Shown here in pieces: positions 1-11,204 of a stretch of DNA of 64,000 nt (its first letter is position 1; each line of letters begins with the position of its first letter). Position numbers and translations under genes: made by a program. The stretch covers positions 27,741,394 to 27,805,393 of the forward strand of contig CM046882.1 of the NCBI GenBank assembly GCA_025667525.1. Direction: 5' to 3'. The notes beneath the pieces were generated by a model, which made no database searches, was not told the DNA's origin, and saw only the letters and a list, made by a program, of their open reading frames with translations. The stretch comes from Glebionis coronaria (taxonomy: Eukaryota; Streptophyta; Magnoliopsida; Asterales; Asteraceae).

Positions 1-2040
1 ATGATACAAAAACGCTTTTATTTGATTATATATTATGGTAATCTGATAAGTTTTGAGTTATGCAACAAATAGTTGTATCAGCTAATTATAAGTTTAAGTC
101 TTGCACCTTTGTAAATATTGGTTTCAAATTGACCACGCAAATAATTCGACATGGTATGTAATAGTAGATCTAACTATGATGAGGAATATATAAACCAACT
201 TAACCAAAGCCTTGTCAAATTCGAGTTTGGATCGGGTCTATCCAGCGCTACTGATAGTCTGATACCACCAATCTCAAGTAACATCAGACTACAAAAATGA
301 TAATCACTTATAGTAAACGAATTCCAAACATCACATAACAGGTGCATTTCATTTAAACAATGTTATTGTAAAAAATCCAAATAGGTTGAAACACATAAAA
401 TCTACACATGATTAAATGACATACCAAAGCAACACATCTTAAAAAATACTAAATCCAAAATGAATGAACCTATTAGCCACTAAGAGGGAGATCACAAATA
501 AACCTTACTAATTTCTATCAAGTAATTAAAAAATAGCACCCAATTGATCAATTATCAGTTATAAAAGCCACACATAGATCATATAATCAATTAATCGAAT
601 ATAAAAAATGATTGAATTCATACCTAAAAAAATCAGACCCTAGATAAGAGAAGCACTTCTTTTGCTTATAATGTTTGATAAATTTTGGGAAATCAGGGGA
701 ATGAATCCTATGATCTATATTTGGGAGATTTTTAGTGTCAAATCACTGTTACGATATGGGGGAGATAAAATCGGGATGGCACAGGAATTGGAGGGGAAAA
801 CGAGGGAGAATGAAAATGACGGAGGGATATTTTTTGAGCAAAAATAGATTGTAAATATAGTATACGGTATTGGTCAAACATTTTTTGCTACACAAAATTA
901 GAGTTGTCTTGCACATTTTGTTAAATATATTTGGTTAAATATATATGGGTATTTTTTTTGACAATTTTCAAAAAAAGATGAAGTACTTTTTGCTCATTCA
1001 ATATTGTTGATGGATAAACGGGCGCATATGCAAGAGGTATAATGGCCGTATGTAAAATACTAATTAGGCAAACGACAAATCTTCTATATTTAACTTTTTA
1101 TCTTCGACTTTCAAACGAATATTATTATTTTTATTTTAAAGCTTTTATATATATGTTTTTTTTCCCAATTTAGCTTAGGTTCGTTTAGCCCGCCGCCCGC
1201 GCCCGCCTCCGCTTCCGTCTAACCGCCCGTTTTGCCACCACTACACAAAATACATACCAATTGAAAATCGGACTGAACCGCGATAAACTAAGTCGAACCG
1301 AAGTACCGAACTGATCGAAATCAAAACGACCATTTTCAGTTCAATTATAGGTTTTATATATTCAAAGCTTTTGGTTTTGGTTCGTTTCAGATTAAAAAAC
1401 ACTTATACTATTTATTCGTTTTTGTTTTCTGTTTGTTTATCTCACTTAAACTATTTATTCGTTTTTGTTTTCTGTTTTTTAGCTCACTTTGATTTTTGGT
1501 ACTCTTCAAATTCGATTTTCGAATCAGTTCGGTTTTGAATCGATACTCAAGCTTGATAAAAATATACGTAGTATAATTTGTTTCTATAAATAAATATTAA
1601 ATAACTTATAATAATATATTATTAGTTTTATAGATTCATCGTTCATTTCTACTGTACATATTAAAACAAGGCATGTAATGCATTAAGTATTCGTCAAAAA
1701 GTGAAGAAAATTCATCAAAAAGTGAAAGAAAACTGTTTCAATTAAGAGATATACGTTAGGTTGATATATATTAGTTCATTTGATATTAAAATGAAATTTT
1801 TAACAAATTTAACGAAGGAAAGTTAAGTGTTAAAGTGAATGAAATCTATTTTTATTTTATATATTTTTAAAAAGGAAAATTAGTGTAACACGTACGAGAC
1901 GAGATAACCATTTCGACCGGGACATGTCCCTTATACGCATTCTAAATATATGCATTACTTTTAACACTCTATGAAACTATTGCTATTTTACATCTTAAAA
2001 GTTCTTTCAAATTCTAAATCTCGTGGATTAGTCGGCCAAT
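1..2040. other. Intergenic DNA, no gene recognised
   Basis: AT-rich sequence with only short chance open frames. Around 1,185-1,240 there is a local GC-rich patch of repeated GCCCGCC-like words, and 1,380-1,500 contains a near-direct repeat of about 45 bp built on the word ATTCGTTTTTG. I see no coding exon, RNA gene or complete mobile element. Confidence 0.5.
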
Positions 2041-2049
2041 GTATCCGAA

Positions 2050-2390
2050 ATCATGGTTACAAAAAAAAGTTGTTCCAAATATACAAGTATTCGGCACAAG
2101 CCATATAAACCTAACTAAATACATACATGTATTTGGCACTTACGATACTGATTGTCTCAAATACATAAGTATTTGGCACCGATAAATAAAATTGTTCCAA
2201 AAACACTTGTATTTGGCACCAATGTTGCAAAATCTTCCAAATACTTTCGTATTTGGAACCATTTTTGGTAGCCGTACCAAATACATTTTTTTTTGGTACG
2301 GTAATACAAACGGTTACAAAATCACGTATTTGGCACACTTTCTTTGGCGTTCCAAAAAAGTTCGTCCTAAAAAGCCTCTTTTTTGTAGTG
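2050..2390 (-). mobile_element. CACTA (En/Spm-type) transposon end with subterminal repeats
   Basis: Read on the minus strand, the element begins at 2390 with CACTACAAAAAAGAGG, the classic CACTA terminus. It continues into about 340 bp carrying at least six imperfect palindromes of the form CCAAATAC-n-GTATTTGG (near 2080, 2125, 2165, 2205, 2240, 2275). Such clustered subterminal repeats are the transposase-binding region in CACTA elements. I could not find the opposite terminus, so this is either a truncated end or a copy whose other end has decayed. It interrupts a copia gag reading frame on its right side. Confidence 0.65.
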
Positions 2391-2643
2391 ATATTTCCTA
2401 GCATTAAGCAAACCACCTCAGAGTGCTTCTTAACATTAGTAGCGTGTTCAATCCTTTGCGCATAAGATGCTCCTTCAGCAAGATCCCACGGATAAAGAGT
2501 AGTCAAGATATCGATAGTACCCGCTGCTCTCAAGATAATTCTTAGCGAGCGGTACCAATCATTGAAGTTTGGGCCAGTAAGTTCAGGACGTTCAAAGAAA
2601 TCTTTGAACGCGGAACTTATAGTGTTATTGGTAGGTTGAGCCA
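2391..2643 (-). pseudogene. Ty1/copia gag fragment interrupted by CACTA end
   Basis: On the minus strand an open frame begins with Met at 2643 (MAQPTNNT) and runs about 84 residues before entering the CACTA terminus. It contains the copia gag N-terminal signature of a phrase like LTGPNFNDWYRSLRIIL followed by a Tyr-rich segment and VVCLMLGNIT. That is the usual copia capsid N-terminus. The frame runs on into transposon sequence, so the gag is truncated at residue ~84 compared with several hundred normally. No LTR or primer site could be placed with confidence upstream (2,650-3,700). Confidence 0.65.
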
Positions 2644-2699
2644 TTTCTATAGAAATAAGTTCAAATATTAGTATTTCCGATAACAAAATACTTTCAAGA

Positions 2700-3980
2700 A
2701 AATAAAATTACCCTGGTATAAAAACCATATTATTTTCCTTGAATTCTAGAACAATATTGACATAGATCCATTACGTCGGTTGATCTGCTAGTAATGAATG
2801 TACTCAATGTAGCTACTTGTCGAACAATTCAATTGACAAACAATTTTCAATTTCTAGAATTTTAAAGGATTTACATTGCCAAAAAAACATTTTGTGTTGT
2901 AAACATGTTTCATCCCTTCTGAATGCCTTAAGTTTCCAGATCTCACTGAGTAACTTAATTAAGTCGTCTAATCTGAGTAACGTAAAACCATCATACGAAT
3001 TCTCATTCTACGAAAGGTTTTCTCTCCATCACAACATCACCCGTAAATCTCATTTGTTGACGAAGTAATTTCAAGTGTTCGTCAATTAGGAGCATTCGAC
3101 TTAAATTTTAAGGGTATAAATTTTGATGTCAAAATCAATGTATGGAGAAGCATGCATACAACTCCATAGCATAAGTTTAATAAAACATTTAGTAAACTTC
3201 TTCGCGAGACTAAATTTCTACATAAATTATGTTGAGGTATTGGTTAAACCAATTAAAGAATTCACCCACAACTATTCACAACGTACTTTTTGCTAGAACT
3301 CGCCTACGCACAAAGCAATACCCTTATTCATTGTGTTTCGGATGTGAATTTGTGGTAAATCACCCTTAAGGTATAATTCAATTAATAATCGTAGGTAATT
3401 TTAATTTGACGCACATGCGAGCCGGGAATTTGGTTAGCGACTAATGGCATAACACCTCCTTCCTTAACCGGGTACATGACCAGCGGTGATTTATACCCAC
3501 TTTATAGTTTGTCAAAAGGAGTAGGCCGTTCGATTATTGTTGCAATTCACCAATCAATGTAATCTTATGTAATTTAAATCTCTAACAAATCATTATTTTA
3601 ATATGATTTAGTCCATAGTATTTATTTTCATAAAAAACCCTTGTTTACAACAATTCAACAATCTATTTTAACTAATAAACCAAAATAATTTACAAGCATC
3701 TTAAGCTTGAAAAATTAAATTAGTTACCTTAAATAACTCAATTGTACAACCAGTTTATGCAGCCACATTAAAATCGTAATAAAAATCTTTCCTTATTTAA
3801 CCACTTTTTTTTTTGACAAACCCGGATGCAGTATTCAAATTTTTCAGAAAATTCAAAATTCAAAACGGATGCAATCTTTTTGGTATTGTTTTTATGGCAT
3901 TAAAAGAGAAACGTGTATCCATCAATGAGCAAAGACGCTCATCTCCTAAAATTTTGCAAGGTAACCCTAAAAAAACACAC
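2700..3980. other. Intergenic; possible LTR/leader of the reverse copia fragment
   Basis: No coding sequence recognised. Because the gag fragment to the left reads leftwards, its leader and 5' LTR would lie here, but I could not find a convincing TG...CA boundary or primer site. Short open frames at 2,817-3,068 and 3,813-4,010 have no recognisable motifs. Confidence 0.35.
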
Positions 3981-4085
3981 CTATATAAATCCATATTTGC
4001 AGCACCATGATCTGCATCCTACAACCTGCTGCACAACTCTCTCTTCTTAATCTTCATATTCTGAATATATTGTGCAAGCGCTTAG

Positions 4086-4123
4086 ATCTTCATTCAATGA
4101 AAAAAATGTAATTGAATGAAGAT
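4086..4123. repeat. Short perfect inverted repeat
   Basis: A 13-bp perfect stem, ATCTTCATTCAAT paired with ATTGAATGAAGAT, separated by about 12 A-rich bases. It lies in the possible 5' leader of the exon-like region. No function is evident. Confidence 0.5.
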
Positions 4124-4908
4124 TGATGGGCATTAAGAATTGAATATATTTGAAGAGGTAAGTTAAACATGGAGTACTTCTCTTAGAGGGTTTTTTGTTT
4201 GTTTAGATCAGTTTTGTTTATTTGTTATTTTTTTCTTTTTTTTTTAGCAGGAACAAGAACTGGGAGTGTCTTTGCTGATGCTTTCTGGTAAGTTTTTTTA
4301 ATTTTTATCTAATTCATAAGACAACTCAAACATATATATCTCCTCAAAATAAACCAAAAATGGCTCATGATGAATTAATCCGCAAAATAAAAAAATGATT
4401 TTTATCATAATAATCCTATTAATTCAATGATTTTTGTGTTTTGATCAAATCAATTCAATTAGAAAAATATTGTTTTTGGAAAAACCTAATATTAATTATA
4501 ATTTTTATGTTTTTCATATTGAAAAGAATTTGGGGAAAACTATTTTTGTGAATGGCAGAAAGCTATCTGTTTGCCAATTGACCATTACATGCTTCATGTA
4601 TGTTGTGAAAAACATGACCGACTTACTAAGGACCACACGAAATGCATTAACTGATTACTGTATTACACAGTTACGTCTTAGATGGTATGTTGAGGCCATT
4701 GTAGGTTAAAGGGATTCTGAGAATTATAAGTCTAAGGGTCTTCACGAACTATGTGAAGGTTGTTTGAAATTGTTTATTTAAAGTTTTTTATAATTGACTC
4801 TTCATATCGAGTAACACTTTATTTACTTTAAATGAAAGTAATTTTTATGGGATGCTAAATATTGTAGATTGTAATATAAATAACAAGTGGGGTGCTATTT
4901 TCGCAAAT

Positions 4909-5025
4909 TAATAACAGCTATGACCGTTTACTAATAATTACAGTTATGACCAAGTTTTAAGGCACCATACAATTTATAGATGTAAGCGATTGATAACAGC
5001 TATGACCGTTTACTAATAATTACAA
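4909..5025 (+). repeat. Direct repeat, ~33 bp, two copies
   Basis: The same ~33-bp sequence (core ATAACAGCTATGACCG plus TTTACTAATAATTACA) occurs at about 4,911-4,942 and 4,993-5,024. The spacing of about 82 bp and near-identity suggest a recent local duplication. Confidence 0.6.
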
Positions 5026-6130
5026 TAAGGAACACACTGATTCTGGTAATTTTAAAGATCCAAAGTCTTATTTATGGTTCTTGCATATCATCTAAGCAAT
5101 TAAGATTATCCAATCTAATACAATTTTCTGTAATTTTGTAGTATCATTCTTCTACAATATGTATGTATCATGTATTTTTTTTGTTGGCTTGCCCGTATGG
5201 CCATCTGTAATACTGTTTTAGGGAGTGTACCAATTCCAAAGGTAGATATCTGTATAATTGGTTCATGGTTCTTTTTATTGTTGTTGATTCATACACAATA
5301 TAATAGTTTTTCTTCTGTTTTATTATTTACAGATTCCTCACGCAGGGTCCATTGAATTCCAAAGATAAAGCTTATCAAGGAACTATAGGACGGTTAACCT
5401 TGACTATTATGTTGTGCTGTCTGTTGCTGTGGCGTGAGAGAGGTTTGTAAAATTTTGACCTATATATGGCAAAAAAATATAATACAAGTCAGTTTATAAT
5501 ATGTTTATTACTTTGATTGCCTTTTTAAGCATTTTTATTTGTGACTACTGTATTGTGTGCATAATCAAGTGAACTGCTCCACTTCTTAAGACCACTTCTG
5601 GCTAAATAAATTAAAGCGTTTTTAGGCAATTTGACTTGTGTTATCATATCAAGACTAATGCACTTTTATGTGTTTATGTCGTGTCGTCATCGCTGGATAT
5701 ATTACAAAATAAATAAGTGAAGAATTACTCTCTTTCCTTCAGCATCTCTGTATGGAATGATAAAAAAATTATGAAAATATAACACACCTCACACCCCCAT
5801 TTAACATCTTTTTGAAAACAGCAATTGCTTCTTCTTCCCTTCGAGTTTTCTTCTAAGCATTTATAACTAGGGCATAGCTGTTCGAGAACTAGATTGTAAT
5901 TTTCCTACTGTCTATTTTCTGCAAAAATACTGCTTCGAGATTTGAGATGCACTTTTCACAGCTTAACAACACCCTGCCCATGATTTGCAGGATACATTCA
6001 TATCGTTGGTCAAAATAAGTGTTCTTATGGGTATTTTGATGTTTGGTCCTACTTTACTTCAGGTATGGTTGATCAGTGGTTGAGTGTATAATCATATCAT
6101 TTTTTTCATAACAGAACTACTGGTGGAGTG

Positions 6131-6178
6131 GTGGATCTCATATGATAATATAGGGTGGATCTCATATGATAATATAGG
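6131..6178 (+). repeat. Tandem duplication, 24 bp x 2
   Basis: A 24-bp unit beginning GTGGATCTCATATGATAATA is present twice in perfect tandem. Typical replication-slippage product. Confidence 0.8.
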
Positions 6179-6394
6179 GCTTTTAGGGCTATTTATTTAA
6201 GTAATTTTGTTGTTGTTATATACTAGAGAATTGTCCACCAAAAACGATTTTGATAATAACCACTTAAATAAATGCTTTTTAGGGCTATTTAAACCATTGT
6301 TGCCTAGAATACTACATAGGGATAATATGCTTTGCTATTTCTCTAGAATGACATCCAAGCATTAGTCCCTGCATCGTATGCCAAGGTGATGAAG

Positions 6395-7420
6395 GATTAT
6401 GTTTTATTGTGAATCTTATACTATCGAGTCTTTGTTTAATGTATCAGACTGTGTGGCGTTATATACTGCTGCAAAAATGTGCAAAGCCGATTCTGTTATG
6501 GAAGATGTTCTCTTATCAGAAAATCTTCTTCAGTACCATGATGTAAAAGTAAGTTTGGCAGCTTCCCAGCTTTAACTATGACGATTGGTTATAAATAGGA
6601 GATAAAATTCATATGTTGTTTCACGAGCTAAATTTGTGAAAAATGGTGCATCGAATTTTACCATTGTTTTCCTCGGTTGACAATGCATTTGGTGTATTTT
6701 GAATTTTTTGTCTTACAATATTATAAAATAGAGAAATAAGCTTCAAAATCTCTTTAAACAACCCCCTTATTTGCTAAAAATGTTAAATTAAAAGCGCTCG
6801 TGGAATGGTCGGATATCACCTCAGGTAACTGTTTAATGCGAATCAAACACTTATTGTATCTACTCTATTTTATCAGAAAGTTGTTCGGATGATGCTAGGG
6901 CGGCAACTTATTAGCCCACATTGTCATAAAAAGTGGGATTACAGCCACTCAGTTGCACAGGTGCCTACCGCCCCTGCCCGTAGGGAGACTGCTAATATTA
7001 AAATGGGGTACTACAATTTTGAAGCTCAACATAAAATCAGGTTGCAAGACAGACCTTAGTCCAGCAACTTAGAAGATAATCAGAAGGTATTGACTTTGCC
7101 ATTTATCTTTATTATGTTATAATTGATATTATTACTTTGAAGATCCTATATGTATATTTACAATTTTGAGTTAATAGTGACGTTTGTTGGTTACAGTCTT
7201 TGAGAGCACAAAAAAAGATATCTCAGGAGCAGCCGAGTACCTGTCCGCGAGCAGTGGCGGTGATTGCATTGGTCTCTTATCTTAACTTTATTTTACAGGA
7301 ATCCAGGTAAAAGATGTTTAATAAGTACAGTATATGGATTAAAGGATTATGTTTTACCGTGAATCTCTTTGTTTAATGTCTCAGACTGTGTGGTGTTATC
7401 TACTGCGACAAACATGTTAA
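6395..7420 (+). repeat. Diverged direct repeat, ~85 bp, two copies
   Basis: Sequence at about 6,395-6,486 (GATTATGTTTTATTGTGAAT through GACTGTGTGGCGTTATATAC) recurs at about 7,346-7,420 with substitutions and a small deletion. It indicates a duplication inside the exon-like region. Confidence 0.55.
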
Positions 7421-7650
7421 AAGCTTATTTGCCGCGAATCTTAACTAGACGAGAAAAAATTGGAATTTGCCTACTATTCTGGGTAGACGGGTAGATACAA
7501 CAGCAATTATTGTTGATCAGTTATATCAAAGAGGCAGATCACAATGACAGACTAACGAGATGAGGAACCAATAGTTGGTAGAGCATATGGCCTTCAATAA
7601 CTTTTTCTAATGGCTGTCTAAACAGGTTGTGGGGATCTTTGTTTTTCACC

Positions 7651-8198
7651 CATTGGATACGGAGCATTCACATGCTAATATGTTGTTTTCTTCATGCTTT
7701 TCATATAGCTTAAACAAAGTGGTTATTCTATGGACATGCATAATCGATATATCATTTTTATAGTAAATGACTCCCTTGAAAGTAAAATACCTTTTGTCCA
7801 CATTTTAATGTTGCTATCATTTTTTATCACATTGTCAACTATAAATGCTTTTTCAAATATTTTATCATTTATAAAGACATTTGAATTATTATTCATATTT
7901 TTATTATTTTTCATTCGATTAATAAATATAAACTAATGTTCACACTTTTCTTTTTAATTACTTATATGTGTTCACGAAATGGGATTGGTTGTTCACTTTT
8001 GAAACTCATATACGTCATGGTTAAGGATCATAATGCATGAAAGATTTTTTTTATTGTTACAAATTTAATTGCTTATCGAATAATTCATGTTTTTTATATT
8101 ACTTTTTTCATCTATTACCAGAATCGTTTGATTTCTTTTAATAATAATAAATGTTTATTATTTCTTATATTTCTTACAAAAATTACTCATTAAGCTAA
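7651..8198. other. AT-rich spacer
   Basis: No gene seen. Overlapping short open frames on both strands at 7,723-7,936 are shadows of AT-rich DNA. The right edge is a Helitron 3' terminus. Confidence 0.4.
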
Positions 8199-8227
8199 AC
8201 CCGACGTTAGACGGGTCTTTAAGCTAG
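8199..8227 (+). mobile_element. Helitron 3' terminus
   Basis: A small GC-rich hairpin ACCCG...CGGGT (8,199-8,216) is followed 7 bases later by CTAG (8,224-8,227) and then T. This is the standard structure of a plant Helitron 3' end: a hairpin, a short spacer, CTRR, and insertion before T. The element body would lie to the left, but I could not locate its 5' TC end. Confidence 0.6.
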
Positions 8228-8735
8228 TTTTTAATATAAACAAGTAAAAAAAACTAAATCATAAAACATAATAACAATTTACATGTGCAATAAATGAATC
8301 AAATAGCTACATGCATACAATGTATTCAATAATCATCAAATCTAGGTCTTTATATTCATATAAAAGTCTTTCCTAATTCCAAATTTATTGAATCAAATAA
8401 TCACGTAGCACATAAAATCATATAAACATATAATTTTACGATCCATGAAAACATGCATGTTATCATGGATTCCCCACAAATCTTAACAATTAAATTTCTA
8501 TGGATCGTAACCAAACATGACATAACAATTAATCATGTAATTTAATCTAAAATTATCCCACATGTAATTTAGGGTTTCAAAACAATTCTTTTTTTATAAA
8601 AATTTGACCAAAACCCTAATTTTAAAAAATTCAAAACCCTAATTTTATGAAAAACTAAAAAACATGTAGTTTTAATTCAAACAATTATTAGTTAAAAAAC
8701 TTTAGATTTTCGATAATTATAACATGTTAAAACGA
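8228..8735 (-). other. Leader remnant of a reverse retrotransposon
   Basis: AT-rich non-coding sequence between the Helitron end and the reverse primer-binding site. Read on the minus strand it lies directly downstream of the LTR and primer site, so it is probably the untranslated leader of a retroelement cut off by the Helitron. Confidence 0.4.
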
Positions 8736-8747
8736 CTCTGATGCCAC
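8736..8747 (-). promoter_or_regulatory. Primer-binding site, initiator-Met-tRNA type
   Basis: On the minus strand the sequence is GTGGCATCAGAG, one base away from the standard copia primer site TGGTATCAGAG that pairs with initiator methionine tRNA. It abuts the end of an LTR-like block. Confidence 0.55.
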
Positions 8748-9549
8748 TAAAGGTTTATATAAAACCCTAAACGAGATCAAAGCACATATAACGGAAGCGA
8801 TTTAACAAGATCATAATAATAACACAGTTATAATTAATCGAATTAGGGTTACATACCTTTACGCTAAAGCAAATCCACAAGACGAAGAACGAATCACCAA
8901 TTTCGGGTTTATACCGTATATTACCAAGATATAGTCTAAAGTAAGACTATATTACGATCTTGTACACACACGTAATACAACAAGCTAACCGTGATTCTAT
9001 CACGTGAAATCCAAGCTACAACGCTTGTAAATAATCTACCCAACAACCCCAGGGAGGGGCTAGGACTAGATTATCAACACAATCGATCAACCAAGAAAAT
9101 CAACCGAATACCCCTTCGTGGGAGTGTCTTGTGATCGACCAGGAGGATAGAAGAGGGAGAGATTTAAGTTATGAAGATTATGAGAGGTAAGGAGATGAAT
9201 TTATAGGTCTATAATCCATTGTAGCCCAAATAAATAAAAGGCAAGTTTTGCCTTCCCCCTTTGGTGCCGTAACCGACCGACGAACACCTCCCATGGGGTG
9301 TTCCAGAACCTTCCGTCCTTCTTCCTTTTTAATCCTATTACTATATATTATTTAACACTCGCTAATACTTAACTCTTAATTAATTAACGATCATTAAAGT
9401 TATATAGTTATTTAGCTCAGTTTAATTTTATAAATATAATAAATATATTTATTAAATAAATTAACTCTTTACGTATTGAGTGCAATCCCGTAATCTCGAG
9501 TTCGATCCTATCACACGACTATTAAATATAAGTCCATAAACTTTCAACA
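8748..9549 (-). repeat. LTR of a reverse-oriented retrotransposon
   Basis: Read on the minus strand, the block starts TGTTGAAAG at 9,549, contains a TATA-like CCTATAAATTC at about 9,206 and ends next to the primer-binding site at 8,747. The length of about 800 bp fits an LTR. The terminal CA is not clear, so the inner edge is uncertain. No matching second LTR was found, so this is a truncated element. Confidence 0.5.
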
Positions 9550-9599
9550 TTTTAGTCAAAACTCAACAAAGTGCTTAAGTTTAAGTTGTAGATTTGAAC

Positions 9600-9911
9600 A
9601 TGGATGCTAAGATGTGGCTTAGCTCAACGGTCAAGCCAGACCGTGCTCGTGCCCAACAGCTTGGCTCAATGTCATCTGATGCTGAGCCAAGTAAACCTTC
9701 AAAATCCTTATGGAAAGGTTTTTAGAAAAAGGTGACAAGGGAGAATAAGAAGTTCCTAATGAGATTGCCAACAAAGCCTATTTAAGCTTCTTATGATGAG
9801 TATGACTATGCTCAGAATTTTAATCAAGGATCAGAATGGCGAAATGAGGTCGATATTTTGCCTCAATCATTTTCTGTTCAGTATTCAAATCGACAGCATC
9901 CTATGTATTAG
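9600..9911 (+). pseudogene. Small plant-specific protein gene with two stop codons
   Basis: From ATG at 9,600 one frame runs 103 residues to TAG at 9,909 and reads like a real protein. It begins MDAKMWLSS, is rich in Ser/Lys up to residue 38, then has a WKGF motif, a basic KKVTRENKKF segment and a C-terminal part with DEYDYAQNFNQGS followed by a PQSFS motif. This layout resembles small uncharacterised plant proteins of about 100 residues that end in an aromatic YSQNFD-like block; I do not know their function. The frame is broken by TAG at codon 42 (9,723) and TAA at codon 62 (9,783). The frame, length and ends are otherwise preserved, so the copy died recently or is a single-exon duplicate. 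Confidence 0.6.
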
Positions 9912-10219
9912 ATTATTAGTTTTGGAGTTCTTTTTTAGTAGCTTAAACTTATGGTAATTTCCATTGTGATTCACTTTAGCTTAAATTATGTCACAACAAT
10001 GAAGCATGATTGCATTATTTGTGTAATTACTTAGGGCTCTTTTAGATATTTATTTCTTCATATTTGGATTTGGTGTTAATTTGTCCTAGGATGCACCCCA
10101 TTCGCCTCACATGATAATAATAACAAATGCCAAATACTGTAAAGGGACGCTGCGAGCAATCACTCTCACCGCAGAAGAGTCATAACACCGATGCCTCTAG
10201 TGTGATGGTTATGGAACCC
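9912..10219 (+). other. 3' flank of the pseudogene and insertion target
   Basis: Non-coding sequence after the pseudogene stop, ending in AACCC (10,215-10,219), which is the left copy of the gypsy target-site duplication. Confidence 0.5.
10215..10219 (+). repeat. Target-site duplication, left copy
   Basis: AACCC, identical to 19,754-19,758 immediately after the 3' LTR. Five base pairs is the normal length for gypsy integrase. Confidence 0.9.
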
Positions 10220-10721
10220 TGATAGGTGTGTAAACACCCATCTTTTCTACCACTTAATAACAATAATAACCGGACCAAAACGTGTATTTTATGTCTTTTA
10301 TGTCGGAATTATACGCGGTTTGTGTTTTTGTTGTGATTTAGGACGAAAAGGTGAAAAGTGGAGAAAACACAGAAATTCACGGTCATTTACGGACTTTTAT
10401 TGAAGAAAAGGATGAAAGACGAAGTCAAGAAGTCAAAAGTGCAAAAAGAACGGAAGTCCACGACCAATTCTGAAGATTTATCGAAGAAAAAGTCAAAAGA
10501 CGGAAGTTTATCAAAAGCCGAAGAATTCAAGTCTATTTTATTGAAGAATTTAGAGACGAGTTCAAAGAAATCCCGAAGCCACAAGTCATTGTAGTCCAAG
10601 TTTAAAGAAGATTAGAAGGAAAAAGGACTAATGGTGCAATTAATGAAGACTATATGTTTAAGGGCTTAATCTTGCAATTAAGAGAAAAGGAAAGAGGGGA
10701 GGAAGCTTCCTAATCCTCCCC

Positions 10722-10729
10722 TATAAATA
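10722..10729 (+). promoter_or_regulatory. LTR promoter TATA box
   Basis: TATAAATA downstream of a GGAAGCTTCC palindrome and a C-rich stretch. The same site is at 18,231 in the 3' LTR. Transcription should start about 30 bp downstream. Confidence 0.7.
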
Positions 10730-11204
10730 GATTAGGATTGTTAACATTACATTTTGTTGGCTAAGTGTGACAGTTAGCTCTTCCACCATTTACTTATCTT
10801 GTCATTTACTTTTCTTGTCAAATTTAAATACCTTGTCTTGCACCTTAAATTCATTTAATTTCAAGTAAGTTTTCCTTTAATTATTGTCAATCTTTACTTT
10901 ATCTTGTCAATCTCTTATCTACCTTTCTTAATCTTTGATTTATGTGTTTATGTTTATGTTCATGTTCATGCTTTTATTTTGATCCAAGTGATTGTTGATT
11001 ATTGTGGTTAAAGTTGTTAAATTTCTTGTTTTTAATTGTTTGTTGATGTTACTGTTGATTCGTTATTACTTTGATTAAATCGTTTGAGTTTATTTTGGTT
11101 AAATTTATTATTAGATCTGTGGTTTCTGTGATTCCCTTGTTCTTCGGGGTGTTTGTTGTGTTTCTTATCTTTCCAGGTAAACTTCCAAACCAAGAAGGAG
11201 GGAA

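Larger units (their letters stand above)
3981..7650 (+). other. Exon-like blocks with splice signals, unidentified gene relic or lncRNA
   Basis: A TATA-like CTATATAAAT at 3,981 is followed by several blocks flanked by good splice signals on the plus strand. Examples are a donor AG/GTAAGT near 4,159, an acceptor TTTTTTAGCAG before a ~38-bp block near 4,251, an acceptor ending ATTATTTACAG near 5,331, an acceptor TTTGCAG at ~5,990 with donor CAG/GTATGG at ~6,061, a donor AAA/GTAAGT at ~6,549, and an acceptor before ~7,198. The blocks do not join into one obvious open frame and I recognise no family. It could be a decayed multi-exon gene or a non-coding transcript. Confidence 0.25.

Noticed and set aside
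1185..1245. CCACTACACAAAATAC as the missing second CACTA end
   Set aside because: The word departs from CACTACAAAAAAG after six bases, lies more than 1 kb from the subterminal repeats, and has no matching 3-bp flanks.
4911..5008. AACAGCTATGACC, identical to the core of a common sequencing-primer site, present twice
   Set aside because: The match is only 13 bases, the surrounding sequence is plant-like and duplicated as a unit of ~33 bp, and no other vector sequence is present. Taken as coincidence, not contamination.
10358..10594. Lys/Ser-rich 78-codon open frame present in both LTRs (also 17,867-18,103)
   Set aside because: It lies upstream of the LTR TATA box, so it is not on the main transcript. 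Its conservation between LTRs is explained by LTR identity.
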